Shown here: in pieces, positions 1 through 9,157 of the stretch
Position numbering within the stretch: the stretch's first letter is position 1
How the letters are laid out: each line of letters opens with the position of its first letter
Source of the DNA: Cymbomonas tetramitiformis
Taxonomy: Eukaryota > Chlorophyta > Pyramimonadophyceae > Pyramimonadales > Pyramimonadaceae
Length of the DNA stretch: 64,000 bases
Assembly: GCA_001247695.2 (NCBI GenBank)
Contig: LGRX02030346.1
Location: 1 to 64,000 of the forward strand
Direction of reading: 5' to 3'
Made by a program: the position numbers and the translations under genes
The notes under the pieces: model-generated
Told to the model about the DNA's origin: nothing
Databases searched by the model: none
What the model saw: only the letters and a program-made list of their open reading frames with translations

Positions 1-576
1 TGCGAGGCCCCATCACGTGCCCAAAAATTTACATACTATGTACAAATACGTAGTACGCAGGCCGTATCATATAACATGTCGAAATGTTCGTGTTAACTAT
101 TTCTAATTATGCTATATATTTCTAATAATAATTAGTAGAAATGTATACTATTTGTAAACACGTAGTACGCAGGCCATATCATATGGCAAAACACCAGGTT
201 TGGGATACTTCTGATGGGATGAACATGATCGACGTGAGCGTGAGTGATGATCGAAGGGAAATTGTCGCGTGTCTTGCAAACAAGCTATAAATTCAAATAG
301 CAGGGGTGGACCCTAAAGAACACAAATTTTTAGCCGATGCGCAGCGATGCCAAGACTCATGAAACGAAAACGAATCGTGAACGGAAAACTGTCATCGCAA
401 ACGAATCGTCATCGGTAATCCGGTATATATGCACGCTTGCATGATGACTTACATGGCCAACACGATCAATTACGGCCTAATGGAGATCTTGATCGATTGT
501 GCTAGTATAATATGTATCTATATACACATTGCTAATATAATATGTAAATATATTTGTTGTAACTAAAATATAATAA
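1..576. other. Left flank without a gene; short direct repeat
   Basis: AT-rich sequence with no supportable coding region. A roughly 30-bp segment containing ACGTAGTACGCAGGCC occurs twice, near 48-80 and 155-186, with a few differences. I see no promoter signature that I would trust for the minus-strand gene to the right; this stretch is that gene's 3' flank. Confidence 0.5.
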
Positions 577-1878
577 CTATACCGAGATGTTCTTAATGAA
601 GTCGGCAGAATCTAACACCACTGCACACCGATGCAGGAGATCCATGTGTCCGTCTAGCGTGGCAGCCAAGTTACTCGGCTCAATGTTGTGCAGGGTCCTA
701 TATGACACACATGCGTCTTCCACGATGATAACACTGTATCCCAATTGCCACGCCGCAAGGGTCGTGTGCAGCACACACTGTGAGACATACGCCCCCATGA
801 TAACAATTGCTGATGGTGTTGGGTGTTGAGAAGACACCGCATCTCGCACGTTTCTATAGCAGGACTCGTGAGACATGGATATGTTTTCCGAGTCGAACGC
901 ATTCATGTTCCCACACAGAAAGGCGTGGTTCCGTAGTTCGTCAGCTGAATGTGGCCCAAGGGCTGTCAGAAAATCGTCGGACTCTGGCGGAATTCCGGTG
1001 TGAGCGACACCGGCTGAAGAGGTCAAGTATCCTCTTCCATCATCAAAAAATGCATCTGTGGCGGCCTGCGTTTGCCATGGCCGATACCACTGTGTCCAAT
1101 TGATAGGGATGTTGGCATGGCGACAGGCAGTCAAAACTTTCTGAATCGTTTGTCGGTGTTCTGGTTTGAAGTCCGCGCCATGCGCAGCCTGAGCATCCAG
1201 GACGAGCACTGACAGGCAACGGGGATCTGCGTTGCCACTGCTGGAAGAAACGCCCTGGATATGCAACATTTGATACCCGGGGTGCTGGTGTGGAACCGGA
1301 CGTGACCCGCATTTGGGAGTACGGCCACGCGATAGATCGCAGCCCTTTACGGCATACACAGTTCCACGGTGGTGGCGCAACGGAAATGACAGTACTGGAA
1401 AGAGCCAGACCCGCTTGGCTGGAACCACGAACCATGCGTAGAAGTGATGCGGGGCGCTGAAATCGTCCCTTCTAGAATCGACTTCTAACACGGATACCAG
1501 GCTGTGACCGGCGAAAGCCTCATCCAGCACCCGCTGTTGGTGGTGATCATGCTTGCGGAGGTGGGTGTCGTTATCAATGAGGAACTGCATTGCAGCCTCT
1601 TTCGAAGGACGGTCCCCGGGCAGGCCCTCCTTGGCGGTCTTCGCCTGCCACAGTGCTTCCAGTAGGCAGATTGTCCGGACGGTGTTCAAGTCTAGGACAT
1701 GCAGACCCTCCGGAATGCCCGGACAGACAAACCCGACATGGTATCGGAAGGTAGGCATCAGCTTTCGGTAGACCACCTTCTCCTTGAGCGCGGCAAGGCT
1801 GTCATCAGGGCAGACCCAATCAGGTTGAGCCGGGATGAACGAGCTTCGCACGACATTCACCTGACCAGCAGAACCCAA
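577..1878 (-). CDS. Isochorismatase-like cysteine hydrolase with novel N-terminal half
   Basis: The frame encodes 433 residues on the minus strand from ATG at 1878. The C-terminal half (about 221-430) reads as an isochorismatase-like hydrolase fold. It has the strand and acidic residue LVLDAQ (Asp228), a histidine-rich central part, and the nucleophile region MGAYVSQCVLHTT with Cys368, followed by the family's GYSVIIVEDAC strand. Families of this type hydrolyse isochorismate, nicotinamide or N-carbamoyl amides; the substrate here cannot be inferred. The catalytic lysine normally found before an (S/N)AF motif is not evident: the matching stretch is FLCGNMNAF, so activity is uncertain. Residues 1-215 match nothing I recognise and include a His-rich segment (HDHHQQ). 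The frame is intact, which contrasts with the broken kinase gene next to it. The 220-bp repeat begins only ten bases beyond its start codon. Confidence 0.72.
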   Translation of the reverse strand: MGSAGQVNVVRSSFIPAQPDWVCPDDSLAALKEKVVYRKLMPTFRYHVGFVCPGIPEGLHVLDLNTVRTICLLEALWQAKTAKEGLPGDRPSKEAAMQFLIDNDTHLRKHDHHQQRVLDEAFAGHSLVSVLEVDSRRDDFSAPHHFYAWFVVPAKRVWLFPVLSFPLRHHRGTVYAVKGCDLSRGRTPKCGSRPVPHQHPGYQMLHIQGVSSSSGNADPRCLSVLVLDAQAAHGADFKPEHRQTIQKVLTACRHANIPINWTQWYRPWQTQAATDAFFDDGRGYLTSSAGVAHTGIPPESDDFLTALGPHSADELRNHAFLCGNMNAFDSENISMSHESCYRNVRDAVSSQHPTPSAIVIMGAYVSQCVLHTTLAAWQLGYSVIIVEDACVSYRTLHNIEPSNLAATLDGHMDLLHRCAVVLDSADFIKNISV

Positions 1879-1887
1879 GTTGTGTAA

Positions 1888-2107
1888 CCAGTAAGGTTAT
1901 CGGCTATGGGTTATCTGACCAAATACGAGAACACGCACCACGCAGAACATTGCACAGAGTGACTATGACCACACTTTAATCAACAGTTGCTCACAACACG
2001 GGCATTACCACAACCAAGACTTTCGGCCAGACGGTAATATATTGTATACAGGGACACTTATTATTACAAACTACCGCGCTACACACACTGATTATTATTT
2101 ACAGAGG
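1888..2107. repeat. 220-bp direct repeat, copy 1
   Basis: Nearly identical to 3711-3931; one visible difference is an extra T in the second copy. It forms the 3' flank of the minus-strand kinase gene and includes that gene's stop codon. In both copies the gene reading into it ends with the residues Pro-Leu-stop, so the repeat looks like a duplicated gene end. Confidence 0.85.
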
Positions 2108-3221
2108 GTTAAAATGTCCAGGGACTAAACGCTCGTGGGGATCGACTCCTTTCCCCACAGAACACTTTTGTATCCGAGAGGCGCTGAACGTTGAGTGTAA
2201 CTTGGAGGCAGTCGGTCTTTTTGCAGGATTGAAGTCGAAACACGAATTCACGAGCATGGTGAGCTGTTTGGAAACTGTACTATCTTCTTTCCAAGGCGAA
2301 AATTTTCTGTTGTTGTCAAGCTGGCTGTTAGCCAACTGCAGCATGTCCTTCCAGGAAAGGCGACTGGCCATGAGTATTTGCATAGCGAGCCCGCCACACG
2401 CCCAGATGTCGCTGTGAGTGGTTTTGTTTGCAAATGATGACTCTGGAGCTGTATGAGAGGGCTGCCATGTTGCGGAAGGCAAGCTTACTGGGGGAAGCGG
2501 TGCCATTGAATCGGTGCGGTGGAAACGGGCCAACCCAAAGTCTATGAGTTTGAGACTGTGTCCACCAACATCGGGCAGATTTTCTTGCACAAGCACGTTG
2601 TTACCTTTCAGGTCCCCGTGCACGATTCCCGCGGCATGGAGGTCTGAAATGCCGCGAAACAAATCGATGACCAGATGGCGCATCGCCTGGATTGGTATGC
2701 CTGATCCGCGGGAAGTAAGGAAATCGGCGAGGGTCTCCCCGCCATATTTCATGACGAGGAACGCGGAGTGATCAGGACAAATTTGGGCTCCGTATCCTAA
2801 ACAGGGAACGACGGTTGTGGGAGCCGCGAAATGGGCCACGGTGTTCATATACAACTCCACCGCACAGTGCCGCAGGCGACGGTGGAGGGCAGGGTCGGTG
2901 AAGTCCTTCGTTCAGAACGGCCCTCTCGGTTTTGTCAAGGGTGCAGTGTAGAAGGACGCTTCCGTAGGAGCCTTGTCCTGTAGCTTGGCTGTCCTGAGGA
3001 GCGCGGTACGTGACTACTTGCTGGCGTGAGACTCTTGGCACTCCACACTGTTTAGCAATTTTGTCAAGATTGCTGAGGCATGCATCCGGATCTCCACTCA
3101 GAAACCGTTTTGAAAGGGATTCCACCGATAGGTCGTGATGGAAACCAGGAAACTGCAGAGGTGTGTTGAGGTGGTGGTGGGGTGCGGCATGAATATCTTG
3201 CGCTGCCGCCTGGGAAAGCAT
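2099..3221 (-). pseudogene. Protein kinase, frameshifted
   Basis: Two minus-strand frames together make one eukaryotic-type protein kinase. The N-terminal frame (3221 to about 2920) has a glycine-rich loop GQGSYGSV. The C-terminal frame (about 2920 to 2099) has the catalytic loop HGDLKGNNVLV, the metal-binding IDFGLAR, the TAPES segment, HSDIWACGG and a late AKRPTASKL helix, in the canonical order. HGD replaces the usual HRD. The frames meet near 2905-2925, where one base must be gained or lost to join them, and the usual beta-3 lysine is not visible around the break. Either this is a pseudogene or a sequencing indel or very small intron lies here. The substrate is unknown. The gene shares its 3' flank with another truncated gene end at 3923. 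Confidence 0.7.
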
Positions 3222-3429
3222 CGCCTTTCGCTGGCGGTGTGCAGATCGGCGCCTAGCTGATCTTGAGGAATTTGGATTTGCTTGTGGGTTTGGGTGTGCA
3301 AGCTACGGCACAGAGAACACCAAATATACGGTGAGAAACAGTCGGACAACGGACCCCCGGACGGAAGAGGGGGTGATGGGCAAGCATGAGGAATGAGACG
3401 CAGCTATGAGGGGATGAGGGGAAATGATT

Positions 3430-3710
3430 GACGAGCCAGAAGACATGCCTGTGGGTAACACACGCAAGCATTGGCTGCAAGTCGGATGAATGAATGTCCA
3501 CCGCACCCATGATGAAGGGTGGGGAGAGCGACGAGCCAGAAGACATGCCTGTGGGTAACACACGCAAGCATTGGCTGCAAGTCGGATGAATGAATGTCCA
3601 CCGCACCCATGATGAAGGGTGGGGAGAGCGACGAGCCAGAAGACATGCCTGTGGGTAACACACGCAAGGATTGGCTGCAAGTCGGATGAATGAATGTCCA
3701 CCGCACCCAT
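3430..3710. repeat. 100-bp tandem repeat, first block
   Basis: Successive copies of GACGAGCCAGAAGACATGCC start at 3430, 3530 and 3630, giving an exact 100-bp period with very few differences. Long open frames over this array arise from repetition and are not evidence of a gene. The same unit reappears at 4060-4350 and, as single partial copies, near 5245 and 6465. Confidence 0.92.
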
Positions 3711-3931
3711 CCAGTAAGGTTATCGGCTATGGGTTATCTGTACCAAATACGAGAACACGCACCACGCAGAACATTGCACAGAGTGACTATGACCACACTT
3801 TAATCAACAGTTGCTCACAACACGGGCATTACCACAACCAAGACTTTCGGCCAGACGGTAATATATTGTATACAGGGACACTTATTATTACAAACTACCG
3901 CGCTACACACACTGATTATTATTTACAGAGG
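3711..3931. repeat. 220-bp direct repeat, copy 2
   Basis: Second copy of 1888-2107, embedded between two blocks of the 100-bp satellite. It joins the satellite abruptly after CCGCACCCAT on its left. On its right it runs into a truncated gene end, as copy 1 does with the kinase. Confidence 0.85.
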
Positions 3932-4056
3932 TTTACGGTCCTTCTCAAGCTTGTTCCGAAGCATGTACGCAAACTTCTTAACAACCCCGCCGCACAACAA
4001 CGCGTGCATGAATTCCTGCATACCAGCCAATAGCACGCAACTCGTGTGTTCGCAAC
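3923..4056 (-). pseudogene. C-terminal gene fragment abutting satellite
   Basis: About 40 codons on the minus strand end at the stop within the 220-bp repeat. The fragment contains the helical-looking stretch MQEFMHALLCGGVVKKF and a basic C-terminus ending KPL. It is cut at its upstream side by the 100-bp satellite. I do not recognise the family. The shared 3' flank with the kinase gene suggests a segmental duplication of a gene end, followed by satellite invasion. Confidence 0.4.
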
Positions 4057-4059
4057 CCA

Positions 4060-4350
4060 TGATGAAGGGTGGGGAGAGCGACGAGCCAGAAGACATGCCT
4101 GTGGGTAACACACGCAAGCATTGGCTGCAAGTCGGATGAATGAATGTCCACCGCACCCATGATGAAGGGTGGGGAGAGCGACGAGCCAGAAGACATGCCT
4201 GTGGGTAACACACGCAAGGATTGGCTGCAAGTCGGATGAATGAATGTCCACCGCACCCATGATGAAGGGTGGGGAGAGCGACGAGCCAGAAGACATGCCT
4301 GTGGGTAACACACGCAAGCATTGGCTGCAAGTCGGATGAATGAATGTCCA
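4060..4350. repeat. 100-bp tandem repeat, second block
   Basis: Same 100-bp unit as 3430-3710, with unit starts at about 4080, 4180 and 4280. At the right edge the unit changes into the roughly 120-bp satellite at the CCACACCAC junction. Confidence 0.92.
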
Positions 4351-5225
4351 CCACACCACAGAATTGGCTCAATCATGTGGGCACCACCGGAACCTATCTA
4401 TCCACCCTCCAGTCCCCTCTTCCACTCGTTGCCCGTCCCGCCCGGGAGCTTTCTGCACCAGTATGGCGCGAACCAAGGGGTGCAGAATTGGCTCAAACCT
4501 GTGGGCACCACCGGAACCTATCTATCCACCCTCCAGTCCCCTCTTCCACTCGTTGCCCGTCCCGCCCGGGAGCTTTCTGCACCAGTATGGCGCGAACCAA
4601 GGGGTGCAGAATTGGCTCAAACCTGTGGGCACCACCCAACCTTGTCCACCCCACCATATCCACCCTCTCCCTCCCACGACACTTTGTCCCGCCCGGGAGC
4701 ATTCTGCACGAGTATGGCGCGAACCAAGGGGTGCAGAATTGGCTCAAACCTGTGGGCACCACCGGAACCTATCTATCCACCCTCCAGTTCCCTCTTCCAC
4801 TCGTTGCCCGTCCCGCCCGGGAGCTTTCTGCACCAGTATGGCGCGAACCAAGGGGTGCAGAATTGGCTCAAACCTGTGGGCACCACCCAACCTTGTCCAC
4901 CCCACCATATCCACCCTCTCCCTCCCACGACACTTTGTCCCGCCCATGAGCATTCTGCACGAGTATGGCGCGAACCAAGGGGTGCAGAATTGGCTCAAAC
5001 CTGTGGGCACCACCCAACCTTGTCCACCCCACCATATCCACCCTCTCCCTCCCACGACACTTTGTCCCGCCCATGAGCATTCTGCACGAGTATGGCGCGA
5101 ACCAAGGGGTGCAGAATTGGCTCAATCATGTGGGCACCACACAACCGTATCCACCCCACCATATCCACCCTCTCTCCCTCCCACGACACTTTGTCCCGCC
5201 CATGAGCTTTGTGCACCAGTATGAG
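4351..5225. repeat. About 120-bp tandem satellite, first array
   Basis: About seven units, each containing GGGTGCAGAATTGGCTCAA and TGTGGGCACCACC, spaced 115-127 bp apart. Two subtypes alternate: one carries CTATCTATCCACCCTCCAG, the other ACCATATCCACCCTCTCCC. Most forward frames stay open through the array because the unit has few stops and its length is not a multiple of three. I therefore do not call a protein here. Confidence 0.92.
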
Positions 5226-5481
5226 GGGATGAGGGGAAACGAGCGACGAGGCAGAAGACATGCCTGTGGGTAACACACGCAAGCATTGGCTGCAAGTCGG
5301 ATGAATGAATGTCCACCACACCACATGATGAAGGGAGGGAGTTGGGGGATGATGAAGGGAGTGAGTAAGGGGGTGATGAAGGGAGGGAGTGGGCTAAACA
5401 CGACGGGAGTGAATGGGTTCATGTTGAAGGGAGTGCGTGCTGACAGCTGTGCAATAGTTTTGCACAGCTCGCAGCGCTACT
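5226..5481. repeat. Spacer unit of the satellite field, copy 1
   Basis: Contains a partial 100-bp satellite copy, then GGGAGGGAG/GATGATGAAGGG-type purine-rich short repeats, then a segment with TGTGCAATAGTTTTGCACA, a short palindrome. The whole stretch recurs at about 6445-6715 with small differences, so it is part of a higher-order duplication. Confidence 0.8.
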
Positions 5482-5920
5482 CAGGTGAGGGGTGAAGTTC
5501 CGGGATGCGGCAATCGACAACCGGATGGTGCCCGTGTTTGAGGCAGTTATGGCTCTAGATGTGGTGCTGCGGCACACGAGGGGTATCACTCCTAACTTCC
5601 TCAGCTTCCAGACCAACCTCTTCCCGCCACAACACAGCATGCTGGGGATGGCAGATGGTGGAGAGGTGCGCTCCGCCATGCATCTTGGGTGGGCTCGGGC
5701 CTGAAAGCAAGGGGGAGGGTGGGCAAGCAAGCGAGGAATAAGAAGGCCTGGGCCCTACCGGGTCTTGGTGCGCCTGGTTCTCCGTGGACTGGGGATTCAC
5801 CCCCCCAGCTGCCGCAGCAGCTGCTCCGGCAGCAGCTGCTGGATTCCCAGCGGCTCCGGCAGCAGCGGGCACTGTCACCGCTGTACGACTCGCCTGCGAA
5901 TCGCACATAGGGTACATGAG
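5482..5920. repeat. About 420-bp higher-order unit, copy 1
   Basis: This segment recurs at 6716-7134 and, without its first part, at 7343-7733. It contains an Argonaute-like fragment, then a GCAGCAGCTGCTCCGG-rich stretch that gives alanine-rich or glutamine-type low-complexity translations. The second and third copies end at GTACATGGG repeats, while the first runs into the roughly 120-bp satellite. Confidence 0.85.
5531..5704 (+). pseudogene. Argonaute linker-1-like fragment, copy 1
   Basis: About 57 codons ending at a TGA read PVFEAVMALDVVLRH, then an NFLSFQTNLFPP stretch, then LGMADGGEVRSAMHLGW. Argonaute proteins carry a comparable segment after the N domain: an ALDVVLRH-type helix, then an SFF and proline stretch, then LGGG-E-V and an aromatic-glycine end (ArgoL1/DUF1785). 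The order and spacing fit, but this is resemblance judged by eye. No PAZ, MID or PIWI sequence follows; the downstream part is alanine-rich repeat. The fragment may be a captured exon, a pseudogene or chance. Confidence 0.42.
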
Positions 5921-6450
5921 CATTCTGCACGAGTATGGCGCGAACCAAGGGGTGCAGAATTGGCTCAAACCTGTGGGCACCACCGGAACCTATATACCCA
6001 CCCTCCAGTTCCCTCTTCCACTCGTTGCCCGTCCCGCCCGGGAGCTTTCTGCACCAGTATGGCGCGAACCATGGGGTGCAGAATTGGCTCAAACCTGTGG
6101 GCACCACCCAACCTTGTCCACCCCACCATATCCACCCTCTCCCTCCCACGACACTTTGTCCCGCCCATGAGCATTCTGCACGAGTATGGCGCGAACCAAG
6201 GGGTGCAGAATTGGCTCAAACCTGTGGGCACCACCCAACCTTGTCCACCCCACCATATCCACCCTCTCCCTCCCACGACACTTTGTCCCGCCCATGAGCA
6301 TTCTGCACGAGTATGGCGCGAACCAAGGGGTGCAGAATTGGCTCAATCATGTGGGCACCACACAACCGTATCCACCCCACCATATCCACCCTCTCTCCCT
6401 CCCACGACCCTTTGTCCCGCCCATGAGCTTTGTGCACCAGTATGAGGGGA
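5915..6450. repeat. About 120-bp tandem satellite, second array
   Basis: About four and a half units of the same satellite as 4351-5225, starting at the ATGAGCATTCTGCACGAG junction. The order of subtypes matches the right half of the first array, so a block of about 1.2 kb (array, spacer and 420-bp unit) was duplicated as a whole. Confidence 0.9.
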
Positions 6451-6715
6451 TGAGGGGAAACGAGCGACGAGGCAGAAGACATGCCTGTGGGTAACACACG
6501 CAAGCATATTGGCTGCAAGTCGGATGAATGAATGTCCACCACACCACATGATGAAGGGAGGGAGTTGGGGGATGATGAAGGGAGTGAGTAAGGGGGTGAT
6601 GAAGGGAGGGAGTGGGCTGAATACGACGGGAGTGATTGGGTTCATGTTGAAGGGAGTGCGTGCTGACAGCTGTGCAATAGTTTTGCACAGCTCGCAGCGC
6701 TACTCAGGTGAGGGG
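6451..6715. repeat. Spacer unit of the satellite field, copy 2
   Basis: Copy of 5226-5481 with a partial 100-bp unit that carries an extra TAT, followed by the GGGAGGGAG purine-rich repeats and the TGTGCAATAGTTTTGCACA palindrome. Confidence 0.8.
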
Positions 6716-7134
6716 TGAAGTTCCGGGATGCGGCAATCGACAACCGCCCGTGTTTGAGGCAGTTATGGCTCTAGATGTGGTGCTGCGGCACACGAGGGGT
6801 ATCACTCCTAACTTCCTCAGCTTCCAGACCAAGCTCTTCCCGCCACAACACAGCATGCTGGGGATGGCAGATGGTGGAGAGGTGCGCTCCGCCATGCATC
6901 TTGGGTGGGCTCGGGCCTGAAAGCAAGGGGGAGGGTGGGCAAGCAAGCGAGGAATAAGAAGGCCTGGGCCCTACCGGGTCTTGGTGCGCCTGGTTCTCCG
7001 TGGACTGGGGATTCACACCCCCAGCTGCCGCAGCAGCTGCTCCGGCAGCAGCTGCTGGATTCCCAGCGGCTCCGGCAGCAGCGGGCACTGTCACCGCTGT
7101 ACGACTCGCCTGCGAATCACACATAGGGTACATG
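6716..7134. repeat. About 420-bp higher-order unit, copy 2
   Basis: Second copy of 5482-5920, about 20 bp shorter near its start because the CGGATGGTGC stretch is missing. It runs into GGGTGCATAGGGTACATGGG and the 38-bp minisatellite. Confidence 0.85.
6747..6920 (+). pseudogene. Argonaute linker-1-like fragment, copy 2
   Basis: Same frame as copy 1 with a single visible amino-acid change (FQTKLFPP for FQTNLFPP). The open frame has been kept in all three copies, although recent amplification alone could explain that. Confidence 0.42.
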
Positions 7135-7135
7135 G

Positions 7136-7342
7136 GTGCATAGGGTACATGGGAGGGTTGTACACTAGCGATGATGGATGACAACAAATCCGGTGATGGA
7201 TGCTGTGAGGGTAGCCAGCAAATAGCGACGGTGATGGATGCTGTGAGGTTAGCCAGCAAATAGCGACAGTGATGGATGCTGTGAGGTTAGCCAGCAAATA
7301 GCGACGGCGATGGATGCTGTGAGGTTAGCCAGCAAATAGGAC
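7136..7342. repeat. 38-bp minisatellite, first block
   Basis: Tandem copies of a 38-bp unit containing GATGGATGCTGTGAGG and AGCCAGCAAATAGCGACG, about four units, bounded by two copies of the 420-bp unit. Confidence 0.9.
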
Positions 7343-7733
7343 CGCCCGTGTTTGAGGCAGTTATGGCTCTAGATGTGGTGCTGCGGCACACGAGGGGTAT
7401 CACTCCTAACTTCCTCAGCTTCCAGACCAAGCTCTTCCCGCCACAACACAGCATGCTGGGGATGGCAGATGGTGGAGAGGTGCGCTCCGCCATGCATCTT
7501 GGGTGGGCTCGGGCCTGAAAGCAAGGGGGAGGGTGGGCAAGCAAGCGAGGATTAAGAAGGCCTGGGCCCTACCGGGTCTTGGTGCGCCTGGTTCTCCGTG
7601 GACTGGGGATTCACACCCCCAGCTGCCGCAGCAGCTGCTCCGGCAGCAGCTGCTGGATTCCCAGCGGCTCCGGCAGCAGCGGGCAATGTCACCGCTGTAC
7701 GACTCGCCTGCGAATCACACATAGGGTACATGG
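7343..7733. repeat. About 420-bp higher-order unit, copy 3
   Basis: Third copy, beginning inside the unit at CCGCCCGTGTTTGAGG directly after the minisatellite. It therefore lacks the first 30 or so bases of copy 2. Confidence 0.85.
7345..7518 (+). pseudogene. Argonaute linker-1-like fragment, copy 3
   Basis: Third copy of the fragment described at 5531-5704, again open to the same TGA. It is joined on its left directly to minisatellite sequence, so it cannot be part of a normal transcription unit. Confidence 0.42.
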
Positions 7734-7779
7734 GTGCATAGGGTACATGGGAGGGTTGTACACTAGCGATGATGGATGA

Positions 7780-7950
7780 CAACAATAGTGACGGTGATGG
7801 ATACTGAGAGGTTAGCCAGCAAATAGCGACGGTGATGGATGCTGTGAGGTTAGCCAGCAAATAGTGACGGTGATGGATGCTGTGAGGTTAGCCAGCAAAT
7901 AGCGACGGTGATGGATGCTGTGAGGTTAGCCAGCAAATAGTGACGGAAGG
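7780..7950. repeat. 38-bp minisatellite, second block
   Basis: About four further units of the 38-bp minisatellite, alternating AGCGACGG and AGTGACGG at the unit joint. The satellite field ends here. Confidence 0.9.
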
Positions 7951-9067
7951 CCGCCGCCGCCACCCGAACGGAAACTCTAAAGTTTCGAAGACTCGCGGAC
8001 CACAGTATCAGAGAACTGTGGTCCGCCAGTCAACAGAGAAACTATCTAATAACGCACGCAAATCGATACGTACAGTGAGGGGGGGTGAAGGTTAGGCGCT
8101 GAGGGGGTGAGGGGCAGGGAGAATTTAGAAGGAATAAGAGAGGCATACCTCGAGCGCTCTTGCAGGGCGCGTGCTACCCACGCTCATCAGTCCTCGCGCC
8201 GGAGCAACCCCCTGAAAATACAAAAAAAGACAGTATCAGTTTGTGCATGCACTTTTTTGGGAAAGGTTTACGTAATGCGCGATCAAGAACACATTAACCT
8301 AGAGCGGATAACCTAAATACATTCAAGTACCTCAATGAAAGCTATGCAACAAACAAAGGCATATGTAGATAAAAAATATGCTAACGGCTTTCAAGCCTAG
8401 ATTGTAGGCCGCAAGGAGGGCGCCACGCCCGAGCGCTAGAACCTCAAGGGATCTAACCCCCTTACCTCCAGCGCTGTACCTTCAGGCCCACAGTGTACAG
8501 CGCGCCCATGCAGGGCAACCCCGCGTGGGCCCCTTATCGTGTTTCCCTGCCCCAAAACCATAAAGCAAGGATTCTCAAAAAACGTGAAAACAAACTTACC
8601 AAATCAAAGAGCGAGCAATTCCCCACCCAGTCCACACGCAATACGTACGCGCGTGAGCTATCCCTTCTTAGAAGAAAAAAAAAGACTAACCTGCTCGAGT
8701 TTCTGACGCTTTTGTAGGTTATCCATATTTTTAAAAATAATTAAAATATCCCGTAGGAAGAAGAGTTTTCAAACTCTCCCAGGTCAAACTCTTCTTCCTT
8801 AGAGCGAAGACTGCCAAATTTCCGAAAAACCGTTCGAATGTAAGTAACCTTTCCTCTTGTCATCAGTCATATTGTCATATTGTCGCGACAAGTACGCGTT
8901 CAAAGACGTTCTCGCAATTTATACCCCTCGGCATGGCTTTCTCAGAAATTATATTCAGCGTTCCCTACTCGCTTAGGCCCTCTCAAAATTTATACACACT
9001 TTTTAGGCTCTCGATGTTAGATTCTCGCCATCATTTTCAGACTTCAGCGGTTTCCACAGGGCAAACC
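7951..9067. other. Region without a supportable gene, 5' of the reverse transcriptase
   Basis: It holds a 12-bp perfect hairpin (stems 7995-8006 and 8015-8026, GCGGACCACAGT, 8-nt loop). It also has a GC-rich stretch around 8150-8210, and a pair of short inverted motifs (ACTCTTCTTCCT and AGGAAGAAGAGT) near 8755-8800. Open frames here are short and do not look like protein. It may be the leader of the reverse transcriptase element. Confidence 0.45.
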
Positions 9068-9123
9068 AGCCCCTAAAAGCCCCTAAATCCTATTTACCCA
9101 GGATTTAGGGGCTTTTAGGGGCT
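9068..9123. repeat. Perfect 24-bp hairpin rich in TTTAGGGG
   Basis: AGCCCCTAAAAGCCCC... at 9068-9091 is matched perfectly by its complement at 9100-9123 around an 8-nt loop. The right arm and the 35 bases after it contain several TTTAGGG/TTTTAGGG-like words, which resemble plant and green-algal telomere repeats. It lies just before the reverse-transcriptase frame. Confidence 0.85.
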
Positions 9124-9157
9124 TCAATGAATTTTTAGGGAACTTTAGGAATTTTTA

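Noticed and set aside
3303..4376. Minus-strand frames of 130-150 codons with a repeating 33-residue peptide
   Set aside because: They are translations of the 100-bp satellite in shifted frames; the peptides have no domain and cover the trapped 220-bp repeat inconsistently.
4340..6445. Long open frames (up to about 290 codons) with repetitive peptides over the satellite arrays
   Set aside because: All forward frames and most reverse frames are open together because the unit lacks stops; this reflects repeat composition and gives no sign of coding selection.
8165..8185. CTGATGAGCG on the minus strand, as in a hammerhead ribozyme core
   Set aside because: The required GAAA core and the paired helices were not found at suitable distance; the other CTGATGA words inside the reverse transcriptase and LTRs also lack them.
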